Origin: CAZYWA01 sp964650975 [NCBI: uncultured bacterium]
GTDB taxonomy: Bacteria > JADJOY01
Length of the DNA stretch: 13,464 nt
Assembly (NCBI GenBank): GCA_964650975.1
Contig: CAZYWA010000187.1
Location: 1-13,464 of the forward strand
Direction: 5' to 3'
The translations under genes and the position numbers were made by a program. A model generated the notes under the pieces. That model searched no databases, was not told the origin of the DNA, and saw nothing but the letters and a program-made list of their open reading frames with translations. Below are positions 1 through 6,938 of the stretch, in pieces (the stretch's first letter is position 1; every line of letters begins with the position of its first letter).

Positions 1-1
1 C

Positions 2-1561
2 GAGGCGGTGCGGCTCTTCGCCGACCGCGCCGCGAGCGTGTCGCGCACGTTCGCGCTCGGCGACTCGAACGTGCTGGCGGTCGCACAGATTTGCCGGCGG
101 CTCGACGGCATCCCGCTCGCGATCGAGCTCGCCGCGGCGCGGGTGCGCACGCTCTCCCTCGCCAAGATCGCGGAGCGGCTGGGAGACCGCTTCCGCCTGC
201 TGGCGCGCGGCGACCGCGTGGCGCTTCCCCGGCAGCAGACGTTGCGCGCGCTCATCGACTGGAGCCACGACCTCCTGAGCGATGCCGAGCGGCAGCTGCT
301 GCGCCGCCTCGCGGTGTTCGCGGCGGGCTGGACGCTCGAGGCGGCGGAGGCGGTTTGCGCGGGCGGCGACGTAGAAGAGACCGAGGTCCTCGACCTCCTC
401 ACCAATCTCGTGGAGAAATCGCTTGTGGTGCTCGAGCCCGACGGCGAGCGCTACCGGCTGCTCGAGACCATCCGCGAGTACGCCGCCGAGCACCTGCACA
501 CCTCGCTCGAGGCGGACGAGGTCCGCGGCCGCCACCTCGGCCACTACCTGGTGGTCGCCGAACGAGCGTCGGAGACGATCCGCTCCGGGCAACCCGAGGC
601 CTGGAGCGCATTCGAGGCCGAGCACGAGAACTTCCTGGCGGCGCACGCGTGGTGCGACCACGCGCCCGGTCACGGGGAAGACGGGCTCCGGCTGATGCTC
701 GCGCTGCGGCGCTACTTCTGGTCGCGCGGCGTGCTGGAACAGGGGTACCGCGTGACCATCCAGGCGCTCGCCCGCCCCGGGGCCCAGCCCCGCACGCTGC
801 TTCGCTGCAGGGCGCTGTGCGACGCGGTGTGGGTCACCATCTCCCTCGGGCGATACGAGGAGGGGCAGGCGCAAGCTCGCGAGAGCCTCTCGATCGCGCG
901 CGAGATCGGCGCGGACGACATGGCTTCGAACGCGCTCCGCATGCTGGCCGGCGTCACCAACATGCGCGGCGACCACGCCGCGGCGCTGAGCCACGGCGAG
1001 GAATCGCTCGCCCTCGCGCGCCGGCTGGCGGATCCCGGACTGATTCACGCGGTGCTGCTGATGCTGGGCGAGATCCACCGCCAGGCGGGAGATCTCGACC
1101 GGGCCGAGCCTCTCTACGAGGAGTCGCTGGCCATCTGCCGCGCCAGCGAGGGCGAGCGCGTCAACCTGTCGCTCAACCTGGTGAACCTCGCCATGGTGTC
1201 GGTGAGCCGGGGAGACCATGCGCGCGCCGGAGTTCTGCTGGGCGAGCTGCTTCCCCTGGTCGTGGACACGGGTCTCAAGGTCGGCGGACAGGTGGCACTC
1301 GACGTCGTGAGCGGGCTTGCCGCGGCGCGAGGAGAGTGGGCCGTCGCGGCGCGGATCTACGGCGCTTCCGAGGCTCAGCGCCTGCGAATGGCGTCGCACC
1401 GCGAGCCGGTCGACGAGGGATTCTTCCTCCCGCTCCTTGCGCGCGCCCGCGAGGCGCTCGGCGAGGCGGCGTTCGCCGCGCTCGAGGTCGAGGGTGGTGC
1501 GATCGGCTACGACGACGCGATCGCCGAAGCGCGTCGCTGGTTGGGCAACCTGCGGAAGTAG
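2..1561 (+). CDS. STAND/NB-ARC ATPase with TPR repeats, C-terminal part (5' end outside window)
   Basis: The reading frame is open from the window edge, so the true start lies upstream; 519 codons are visible. The sequence begins just after the nucleotide-binding core. It keeps the NB-ARC GLPL-type motif DGIPLAIELAA (from about nt 104), the family signature RQQTLRALIDWSHDLL (nt about 230-280), a winged-helix-like segment, the LLETIREYAAEHL block, and then helical TPR-like repeats to the end (about nt 830-1540). It aligns end to end with the C-terminal two thirds of the next gene, so the two are tandem paralogues. Proteins of this family (COG3903-type ATPases, related to AfsR/SARP and LuxR-type STAND regulators) act as cytosolic signal-responsive ATPase switches. 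Whether this copy also carries an N-terminal cyclase domain cannot be seen. The stop is TAG, 52 nt before the next start, so co-transcription is likely. Confidence 0.9.
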   Translation, partial: EAVRLFADRAASVSRTFALGDSNVLAVAQICRRLDGIPLAIELAAARVRTLSLAKIAERLGDRFRLLARGDRVALPRQQTLRALIDWSHDLLSDAERQLLRRLAVFAAGWTLEAAEAVCAGGDVEETEVLDLLTNLVEKSLVVLEPDGERYRLLETIREYAAEHLHTSLEADEVRGRHLGHYLVVAERASETIRSGQPEAWSAFEAEHENFLAAHAWCDHAPGHGEDGLRLMLALRRYFWSRGVLEQGYRVTIQALARPGAQPRTLLRCRALCDAVWVTISLGRYEEGQAQARESLSIAREIGADDMASNALRMLAGVTNMRGDHAAALSHGEESLALARRLADPGLIHAVLLMLGEIHRQAGDLDRAEPLYEESLAICRASEGERVNLSLNLVNLAMVSVSRGDHARAGVLLGELLPLVVDTGLKVGGQVALDVVSGLAAARGEWAVAARIYGASEAQRLRMASHREPVDEGFFLPLLARAREALGEAAFAALEVEGGAIGYDDAIAEARRWLGNLRK

Positions 1562-1613
1562 CGAACCCGGCCGAGAAGCCTCACCAGAATCGCGAACCGA
1601 CGCGCGAACGTCC

Positions 1614-4265
1614 ATGTCCAATCGCCCCTCCGGAACCGTCACGTTCCTCTTCACCGACATCGAGGGGAGCACCCAGCTCTGGGAAACGCGCCCGGACTGG
1701 ATGGCGAGAGCGCATACCCGCCAGGAGTCGATCCTCCGACACGCGTTCGCGGGCCACGGCGGCTACCCGTACAAGATGATCGGAGACGCTTTTCAGGTGG
1801 CGTTCGCATCCGCACCCGCTGCGCTCGCCGCGGCCGTCGACGCGCAGCGCGCGCTTCACTCCGAAGCCTGGGGGGATGCCGAGATCCGCGTGCGAATGGG
1901 TCTCCACTCGGGTGAGACCGAGGAGCGCGACGACGATTACGTCGGTCCGCTGCTCAATCGCGCGGCGCGGCTCATGAGTGCGGGGCACGGGGGCCAGATC
2001 CTGGTCTCCCAGTCCGCCCGCGAGCTGTTGCCAGAGCGACTGCCCGACGGCATCGCGCTCACCGACCTCGGCGAGCGGCGCCTCAAGGACTTGATCCGGA
2101 AGGAGCGCGTCTACCAGGTCGTCGGCCAGGGTCTCCCTCGCGAGTTTCCCGCGCTCAAGACGCTCGACGCGCGGCCCCACAATCTGCCCGTTCAAGCGAC
2201 GCACTTCATCGGTCGCGAGCAGGAGATCGGCGACATCGGGCGCGCACTCGAGCGGCACCGGCTGGTCACGCTGATCGGCGCCGGAGGCTCGGGGAAGACC
2301 CGCCTTTCGCTGCACGTGGCGTCCGAGGTGCTCGACACGTTCGCCGACGGCGTGTGGTTCGTGGAGCTGGCACCGGTCGGAGACGAGCGCGGCGTGCCGC
2401 AAGCCGTGGCCTCGGTCATGGGAGCGCCGGAGCAACCCGGAACACCGGTGCTCGAAGGACTGGTGAATCACGTGCGCGAGCGACAGCTGCTGATCGTGCT
2501 CGACAACTGCGAGCACGTGCTTGGCGCGGCGGCCGCGCTCGCGAAGCGGCTCGTCGAAGCGGCGGCGCGGGTGCGGATCCTCGCGACCAGCCGCGAGCCG
2601 CTACGGCTGAGCGGAGAGTCGACCTTCCGGGTGCCTTCGCTCGAGGCCCCCGATCCGAACCGGACGGCCCCGATCGGCGACCTCCAGCGATTCCCTTCGG
2701 TGCGCCTGTTCGTCGACCGCGCCGTTTCCGTGTCGCCCTCGTTCACGGTGACGGCTTCCAATGCAGCGGCGATCGCCGAGATCTGCCACCGCCTCGACGG
2801 GATCCCGCTGGCGATCGAGCTGGCCGCGGTGCGGGTGCGCTCGCTCAACGTCGAGCGAATCGCCGAGCGTCTGAGCGACCGGTTCCGGCTGCTGACCGGC
2901 GGCGATCGCACCTCGCTGCCGCGCCAGCAGACGCTACGCGGGCTGATCGACTGGAGCTACGAGCTGCTCACCGTGCCCGAGCGAACGCTGCTGCAGCGGA
3001 TCTCGGTCTTCGCCGGCAGCTTCGCGCTTGGGGCGGCCGAGCACGTGGGCGCGGACGGCCCCGCGGAACGCAACGACGTCCTGGAACGCCTCACGGAGCT
3101 GGTCGAGAAGTCGATGGTCTCGATCGACCCGGAGAGCGGGCGCTACCGCCTCCTCGAGACCGTGCGGGAATACGCGCTCGCGCACCTCCGCGCCGCGGGC
3201 GGCGAGGACGCCGCCCGCGAGCGCCACCTCGACTGCTACCTGGCGATCGCCGAGCAAGCGGACCCGGAGCTCATGGGCCCGGAGCAAGGCGCCTGGATCG
3301 CGCGCCTCGACGTGGAGCGGGAGAATCTGCTGGCCGCCCATGCGTTTTGCGGCGCCAGCGAGCACTACGCCGAGCGGGGGCTGCGGCTGGTGCTGGCGCT
3401 CAGGAACTACTGGCTCTCGCGGGCACTCCTCGAGCAGGGGCATCGCATCACCATCGAGGCGCTCTCCCGTCGCGGGGCGGCGAGCCGCACGGTCGTGCGC
3501 TGCCGCGCACTCTTCGGCGCCGGGCGGCTCAGCTCGTGCCTGGAACGCTACGACGAGGCCCGGGACCTCGCGACCGAGAGCCTGTCGATCGCGCGCGAGA
3601 TCGGGGACGGAGCTCGGGCCGCGGGCGCGCTCCTCGAGCTCGGTCTGGTCGCCCACGGACAGGGCGATCGAGCGGCCGCCCGAGCGCACTACGAAGAGGC
3701 GCTCGAGCTGGGACGCCAGCTCGACAAGAAGCGGCTGCTCAGCGGGGCGCTCACGTCGCTCGCGGAGCTCCATCGCGAGGCCGGTGAGTGGGAACGGGCG
3801 GAACCTCTCTACGAGCAGTCGCTGGCGCTCGATCGCGAGATGGGCGACCGCTCGAACGTCGCGATCTGTCTCCTCAATCTGGCGATGGTCCTTGTCGGCC
3901 GGGGAGAACTGGTCCGGGCGCGCGCCGCGGTGCTCGAAGCGCTGTCGATCGCGGAGCAGACCGGCTCCCGGTTCTGCGGCCAGATGGCGCTCGACGTCTG
4001 CGCGGGCCTGGCGGCGGTCGCGGGCCGGTGGGAGGACGCCGCGGGGCTCTATGCCGCGGTGGAGCTGCAAAGGGAGCGGACCGGGATGCAGCGCGAACCC
4101 GCGGACCAGGCGTTCATCGCGCCCCTGATGGCGCTCACTCGTGAGTCCCTGGGTGACGCGCGCTATCGGGAGGCCACGGTCCAGAGCCGTACACGAACCT
4201 ACGAGGAGGCGCTGAAAACGGCGCGGGCGTGGCTCGAAGCCTCCGCTCCGAGGACGGCGGTGTGA
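1614..4265 (+). CDS. Class III adenylate/guanylate cyclase - NB-ARC (STAND) ATPase - TPR protein
   Basis: This 883-aa protein is predicted to couple cyclic nucleotide synthesis to an ATPase switch. Residues 7-170 are a class III cyclase homology domain. Candidate metal-binding aspartates are D15 (TDIEGST) and D58 (KMIGDAF). K54 and D108 (DDDYVG) match the purine-specifying Lys/Asp pair. N115 and R119 (LNRAARL) match the transition-state Asn/Arg. Residues about 190-410 are the ATPase: FIGRE linker, P-loop GAGGSGKT (222-229), Walker B LLIVLD ending at D297, ATSRE (324-328) and GIPLAIELAA (396-405). The RQQTLRGLIDWSYELL signature, a winged-helix region and TPR-like repeats (about 620-850) follow. 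The frame is open further upstream to 1317, but that overlaps the preceding gene and lacks homology; the ATG at 1614 sits immediately before the conserved cyclase start. No strong ribosome site is seen. Similar architectures are known in mycobacteria and other actinobacteria. The input signal and the cyclic nucleotide are unknown. Confidence 0.93.
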   Translation: MSNRPSGTVTFLFTDIEGSTQLWETRPDWMARAHTRQESILRHAFAGHGGYPYKMIGDAFQVAFASAPAALAAAVDAQRALHSEAWGDAEIRVRMGLHSGETEERDDDYVGPLLNRAARLMSAGHGGQILVSQSARELLPERLPDGIALTDLGERRLKDLIRKERVYQVVGQGLPREFPALKTLDARPHNLPVQATHFIGREQEIGDIGRALERHRLVTLIGAGGSGKTRLSLHVASEVLDTFADGVWFVELAPVGDERGVPQAVASVMGAPEQPGTPVLEGLVNHVRERQLLIVLDNCEHVLGAAAALAKRLVEAAARVRILATSREPLRLSGESTFRVPSLEAPDPNRTAPIGDLQRFPSVRLFVDRAVSVSPSFTVTASNAAAIAEICHRLDGIPLAIELAAVRVRSLNVERIAERLSDRFRLLTGGDRTSLPRQQTLRGLIDWSYELLTVPERTLLQRISVFAGSFALGAAEHVGADGPAERNDVLERLTELVEKSMVSIDPESGRYRLLETVREYALAHLRAAGGEDAARERHLDCYLAIAEQADPELMGPEQGAWIARLDVERENLLAAHAFCGASEHYAERGLRLVLALRNYWLSRALLEQGHRITIEALSRRGAASRTVVRCRALFGAGRLSSCLERYDEARDLATESLSIAREIGDGARAAGALLELGLVAHGQGDRAAARAHYEEALELGRQLDKKRLLSGALTSLAELHREAGEWERAEPLYEQSLALDREMGDRSNVAICLLNLAMVLVGRGELVRARAAVLEALSIAEQTGSRFCGQMALDVCAGLAAVAGRWEDAAGLYAAVELQRERTGMQREPADQAFIAPLMALTRESLGDARYREATVQSRTRTYEEALKTARAWLEASAPRTAV

Positions 4266-4289
4266 CCTGGGATCTCCGTCCCATGCGCC

Positions 4290-4319
4290 TTGCTGGTCCT
4301 GGGGGGCGCACGGTACGCT
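4290..4319 (+). promoter_or_regulatory. Possible sigma-70-type promoter before the YciI-like gene
   Basis: TTGCTG (4290-4295) and TACGCT (4314-4319) are separated by 18 nt inside the 140-nt gap after the cyclase-ATPase gene. They match four and three consensus positions, respectively. A start site would fall near 4326, about 80 nt before the GTG start at 4406. In GC-rich DNA such matches occur by chance, so this is weak. Confidence 0.22.
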
Positions 4320-4405
4320 CGTTCCCGCATTCCCTACAGATCGGAGCCGGCGCCGGCGCGCACCCCCTCGCGTGCCGCAGGCTGGCCCCTCGCGCGAGGA
4401 ATCCC

Positions 4406-4696
4406 GTGCCGCTCTTCGTATTCATCGGCAACGACGGTCCGGACGGCCTGGCGCGGCGCGAACAGTACCGCGCCGCGCACGTGGCGCAGCTCGACAAGCT
4501 CGACACCGAGGGTCGCATCGCATTCGCGGGACCGATCCGCAACGATCCCAACGACGCATCGGTGGGCGCCGTGATCGTGTTCGACGCCGAGACCTTGGCC
4601 GACGCCAGGGAGCTGATGGCGCACGATCCGTACGTCGTGGGTGGGGTCTTCGCGTCGTATTCGGTGCATCCGTTCCGGCAGGCGTATCCCAAGTGA
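4406..4696 (+). CDS. YciI-like family protein
   Basis: This is a 96-aa protein of the YCII (dimeric alpha+beta barrel-like) family. It shows the features expected of the fold: an N-terminal strand PLFVFIGNDGPDG, the helix RAAHVAQLDKLDTEG with the conserved histidine, the FAGPI strand, VGAVIVFDAETLADAREL, and the AHDPYVVGG...VHPFR segment containing the conserved Asp-Pro. The length is normal for the family (about 95-100 aa). The frame is open upstream to 4229, but the homology begins at a GTG at 4406, preceded by GAGGA (4396-4400) at 5 nt spacing, so I take this start. Family members are usually uncharacterised; some act on chlorinated aromatics or have muconolactone-isomerase-like folds. No partner is evident in the neighbourhood. 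The function is unknown. Confidence 0.88.
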   Translation: MPLFVFIGNDGPDGLARREQYRAAHVAQLDKLDTEGRIAFAGPIRNDPNDASVGAVIVFDAETLADARELMAHDPYVVGGVFASYSVHPFRQAYPK

Positions 4697-4738
4697 CGAG
4701 TAGCCCGTAACAAGCACGACGTCCGCGTAACGAGTGAC
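4693..4738 (+). repeat. Degenerate short repeat (GTRACRAG-type) in spacer
   Basis: Three imperfect copies of a motif like GTAACGAGTGAC occur in about 45 bp, starting near 4693, 4709 and 4728. The first overlaps the stop codon of the YciI-like gene. No protein-coding role is apparent. Confidence 0.35.
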
Positions 4739-4748
4739 ACGTTCCCGT

Positions 4749-4772
4749 CGCGCGGGGGCTCGCCCCCGCGCG
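4749..4772 (+). other. Perfect GC-rich hairpin before the LsrF-like gene
   Basis: The arms CGCGCGGGGGC (4749-4759) and GCCCCCGCGCG (4762-4772) are exact reverse complements, so about 10 bp can pair around a CTCG tetraloop. No T-tract follows, so it is not a canonical intrinsic terminator. It lies 11 nt before the ribosome site of the next gene and may act as an RNA-stability or translation-control element. Its GCGCGGGGGC core also occurs in the spacer element at 5628-5736. Confidence 0.6.
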
Positions 4773-4795
4773 GATGACACGAGAGGAGGCTCGCA

Positions 4796-5623
4796 ATGGA
4801 TTGGGGCATGGCCAACCGCATGGCGCAGATCATCAAGCCCGACGGCAAGTGCTACTTCCTGCCGATCGACCACGGCTATTTCCAGGGGCCCACCAGCTGC
4901 CTCGAGCGCCCGGGCGAGACCATCAAGCCGCTGCTACCGTGGGCCGACGCGTTGTTCGTCACGCGCGGCGTGCTGCGCAGCGTGGTTCCCGCCGATTGCG
5001 GCGTACCGATCATCCTGCGCGTCTCCGGCGGCAGCACCATGGTCGGCAAGGACCTCGCCGACGAGGGGGTCACGACCACCATCGACGAGATCCTGCGCGT
5101 CAACGCGACCTCGGTGGGCATCTCGGTATTCGTCGGCAGCGAGTACGAGAAGCAAACCCTCATGAACCTCGCGAACCTCGTCAACGACTGTGAGAAGTTC
5201 GGCATCCCCGTGATGGCGGTGACCGCGGTCGGCCGTGAGCTCGACAAGCGCGACGCGCGCTTCCTGGGCCTCGCGAGCCGGGTGTGCGCCGAGCTCGGCG
5301 CGCGCGTGGTCAAGACCTACTGGTGCGAGGACGGCTTCGACAAAGTCGTGAACGGCTGCCCCGTGCCGGTGGTGATCGCGGGCGGTCCCAAGTGCGATAC
5401 CGAGAAGGAAGTGCTCGAGTTCGTGCACGACGGCATCTCGAAGGGCGCCATCGGCGTGAATCTGGGCCGCAACGTGTGGCAGGCGCCGCACCCGGTCGCC
5501 ACCATGCGCGCGCTCGCCGCGCTCATCCACGAGAACCTGAACGTGAAGCAGGCCCTCGACGTGTTCAACTCGGCGAAGGCCGAGGAAGAGACCGCGAAGA
5601 AGAAGAGCGGCAAGGCGGCGTAA
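4796..5623 (+). CDS. LsrF-like class I aldolase/thiolase (DeoC/FbaB superfamily)
   Basis: This 275-aa TIM-barrel enzyme is most like LsrF, the 3-hydroxy-5-phosphonooxypentane-2,4-dione thiolase that degrades the AI-2 signal, and is related to archaeal class I fructose-bisphosphate aldolases and ADH synthase. Visible family blocks are LDWGM-like DWGMANRM at the N-terminus, IDHGYFQGP (24-32), VTRGVLRSVVP, GSEYEKQ, VKTYWCEDGF with the probable Schiff-base lysine K173, NGCPVPVVIAGGPK and GVNLGRNVWQAPHPVA. It lacks the roughly 30-residue N-terminal extension of E. coli LsrF and ends in a Lys/Glu-rich tail. The start is set by AGGAGG (4784-4789), 6 nt before the ATG. Two dehydrogenases follow in the same direction, so a carbohydrate or phospho-ketone pathway is likely. 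No lsr transporter, kinase or regulator is visible. The substrate is therefore unknown, and aldolase rather than thiolase chemistry is possible. Confidence 0.88.
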   Translation: MDWGMANRMAQIIKPDGKCYFLPIDHGYFQGPTSCLERPGETIKPLLPWADALFVTRGVLRSVVPADCGVPIILRVSGGSTMVGKDLADEGVTTTIDEILRVNATSVGISVFVGSEYEKQTLMNLANLVNDCEKFGIPVMAVTAVGRELDKRDARFLGLASRVCAELGARVVKTYWCEDGFDKVVNGCPVPVVIAGGPKCDTEKEVLEFVHDGISKGAIGVNLGRNVWQAPHPVATMRALAALIHENLNVKQALDVFNSAKAEEETAKKKSGKAA

Positions 5624-5627
5624 AGGG

Positions 5628-5736
5628 CCCCGCGCCTCTGGCGCGGGGGCGAGCGGAAGCGAGCCGACTTGGGGGTGGGGCCCCATGAAAATCGCATTTT
5701 TCATGGGGCGGGGGGCTTGAAAAGCCCCCCGGGAGA
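5628..5736 (+). repeat. Structured intergenic element, copy A (three hairpins)
   Basis: The spacer holds three perfect hairpins: 5628-5636/5640-5648 (CCCCGCGCC, TCT loop); 5680-5691/5698-5709 (12 bp, GCCCCATGAAAA arm, TCGCAT loop); and 5710-5718/5722-5730 (GGGGGGCTT-GAA-AAGCCCCCC). Between the first two lies a GCGAGC-N4-GCGAGCCG block. The same order of blocks recurs at 6793-6936. The element ends in GGGAGAAC, followed by GGAG (5739-5742), a ribosome site 9 nt before the next start. The hairpins lack a T-run at the end, so readthrough is expected. Confidence 0.75.
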
Positions 5737-5751
5737 ACGGAGAACAGACGC

Positions 5752-6777
5752 ATGCGCGTGGGCATGTATTACCGGAACAGCGACGTGCGCGTGGAGCAGA
5801 TGCCCACGCCGAAGATCGGCGCCGGCGAGGTGCTGGTGAAGGTCCACGCCAGCGGCATCTGCGGCAGCGACGTGATGGAGTGGTATCGCGTCAAGAAGGC
5901 GCCCATCGTCCTCGGTCACGAGATCGCGGGCGAGATCGTCGAAGTGGGCGCGGGCGTCACCCGCTACAAACCGGGCGACCGGGTGTTCGTCTCGCATCAC
6001 GTGCCGTGCAACACCTGCCGCTACTGCCTGCGCGGCGATCACACCGCGTGCGAGACGCTGCACACCACCAACTTCGATCCCGGCGGTTTCTCCGAGTATC
6101 TGCGGGTTCCGGCGCTGCAGACCGATCGCGGCATCTTCGTGCTGCCGCCCGAGGTGAGCTGGGACGAGGGCACCTTCGTCGAGCCGCTCGCGTGCGTGGT
6201 GCGCGGCCAGCGCGAGGCGCAGTTGCATCCCGGCGACGCCGTGCTGGTGCTCGGCAGCGGCATCTCCGGGCTCATGCACATCATGCTCGCCAAGGCCCTC
6301 GGCGCGGGGCGGATTCTCGCGACCGACGTGGCCGATTTCCGGCTCGGCATGGCCCGTGATCTGGGCGCCGAGCACACGATTCTCGCCACCGACGACGTGC
6401 CCGCGCGAGTTCGCGCGCTCAACGAGGGTCGCGCGGCGGATCTGGTGATCGTGTGCACGGGCGCGCGGCCCGCTTTCGCTCAGGCGCTCGCGTCGGTCGA
6501 TCGAGGCGGCACGGTGCTCTTCTTCGCGCCCACCGATCCGGGCGTCGAGCTGCCGGTGCCGGTCAACGACTTCTGGCGCAACTCGATCAAGCTCATGCCG
6601 TCTTACGGCGCGGCTCCCAACGACCTCGCCACCTCGCTCGAGCTGATCCGCTCGAAGCGCGTCCCGGTGGCGCGGCTCGTGACCCACAAGCTGCCCCTCG
6701 ACCAGATCGGCGTCGGCTTCATGCTCACCGCCAAGCCGCAAGACTCGATGAAGGTCGTGATCGAGCCGCAGCGGTAG
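5752..6777 (+). CDS. Zinc-dependent medium-chain dehydrogenase (sorbitol/threonine dehydrogenase-like)
   Basis: This 341-aa medium-chain dehydrogenase/reductase is predicted to oxidise a secondary alcohol of a polyol or sugar with NAD+. Catalytic zinc ligands are likely C37 (GICGSD), H56-E57 (GHE) and E144 (VEPLACV). The structural zinc lobe is canonical, with C86, C89, C92 and C100 in the C-x2-C-x2-C-x7-C spacing. The Rossmann motif is GSGISG (168-173), and D192 at the end of the second strand (ILATDVAD) favours NAD+. The length is typical of the family. GGAG lies 9 nt before the ATG. It sits between the LsrF-like gene and a second dehydrogenase, with structured spacers on both sides, consistent with one transcript. 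The exact substrate cannot be read from the sequence; galactitol-1-phosphate, L-iditol and L-threonine dehydrogenases are the nearest named groups I can recognise. Confidence 0.9.
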   Translation: MRVGMYYRNSDVRVEQMPTPKIGAGEVLVKVHASGICGSDVMEWYRVKKAPIVLGHEIAGEIVEVGAGVTRYKPGDRVFVSHHVPCNTCRYCLRGDHTACETLHTTNFDPGGFSEYLRVPALQTDRGIFVLPPEVSWDEGTFVEPLACVVRGQREAQLHPGDAVLVLGSGISGLMHIMLAKALGAGRILATDVADFRLGMARDLGAEHTILATDDVPARVRALNEGRAADLVIVCTGARPAFAQALASVDRGGTVLFFAPTDPGVELPVPVNDFWRNSIKLMPSYGAAPNDLATSLELIRSKRVPVARLVTHKLPLDQIGVGFMLTAKPQDSMKVVIEPQR

Positions 6778-6792
6778 CAGGTTCGGACTCAG

Positions 6793-6936
6793 CCCGCGCC
6801 AGAGGCGCGGCGGCGAGCATCGCGAGCCGGCTTGAGTATGGGGCCCCGAAAAACTCGCACCCGGTGGAGTGCGGGGTCTTCGCAAGACCCCGCAGATACG
6901 TTCGGGGCGGGGGGCTGGAACAGCCCCCCGGGAGAA
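6793..6936 (+). repeat. Structured intergenic element, copy B (with extra nested hairpin)
   Basis: It is homologous to the element at 5628-5736. Hairpins: 6794-6800/6804-6810 (CCGCGCC, AGA loop); an outer stem 6843-6850/6901-6908 (GCCCCGAA with TTCGGGGC) enclosing an 11-bp hairpin 6870-6880/6884-6894 (TGCGGGGTCTT, CGC loop); and 6909-6917/6921-6929 (GGGGGGCTG-GAA-CAGCCCCCC). The GCGAGC-N3-GCGAGCCG block and the GGGAGAAC tail are shared. Here GGGAG (6930-6934) is the ribosome site for the next ATG at 6939. Confidence 0.75.
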
Positions 6937-6938
6937 CC

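Noticed and set aside
91-1779. Long open frame overlapping the first ATPase gene in another phase, giving an Arg/Ala/Gly/Pro-rich product
   Set aside because: It is a GC-rich shadow frame. The overlapping frame carries the recognisable domain motifs, and this one has none.
2354-4128. Several long alternative frames on both strands across the cyclase-ATPase gene
   Set aside because: Their products are low-complexity Arg/Pro/Ala sequences without domains, as expected opposite or out of phase with a GC-rich gene.
5628-5736. Intrinsic terminator after the LsrF-like gene
   Set aside because: The hairpins are strong but none is followed by a T-run in the direction of transcription. The five Ts at 5697-5701 lie inside the second stem-loop, not after it.
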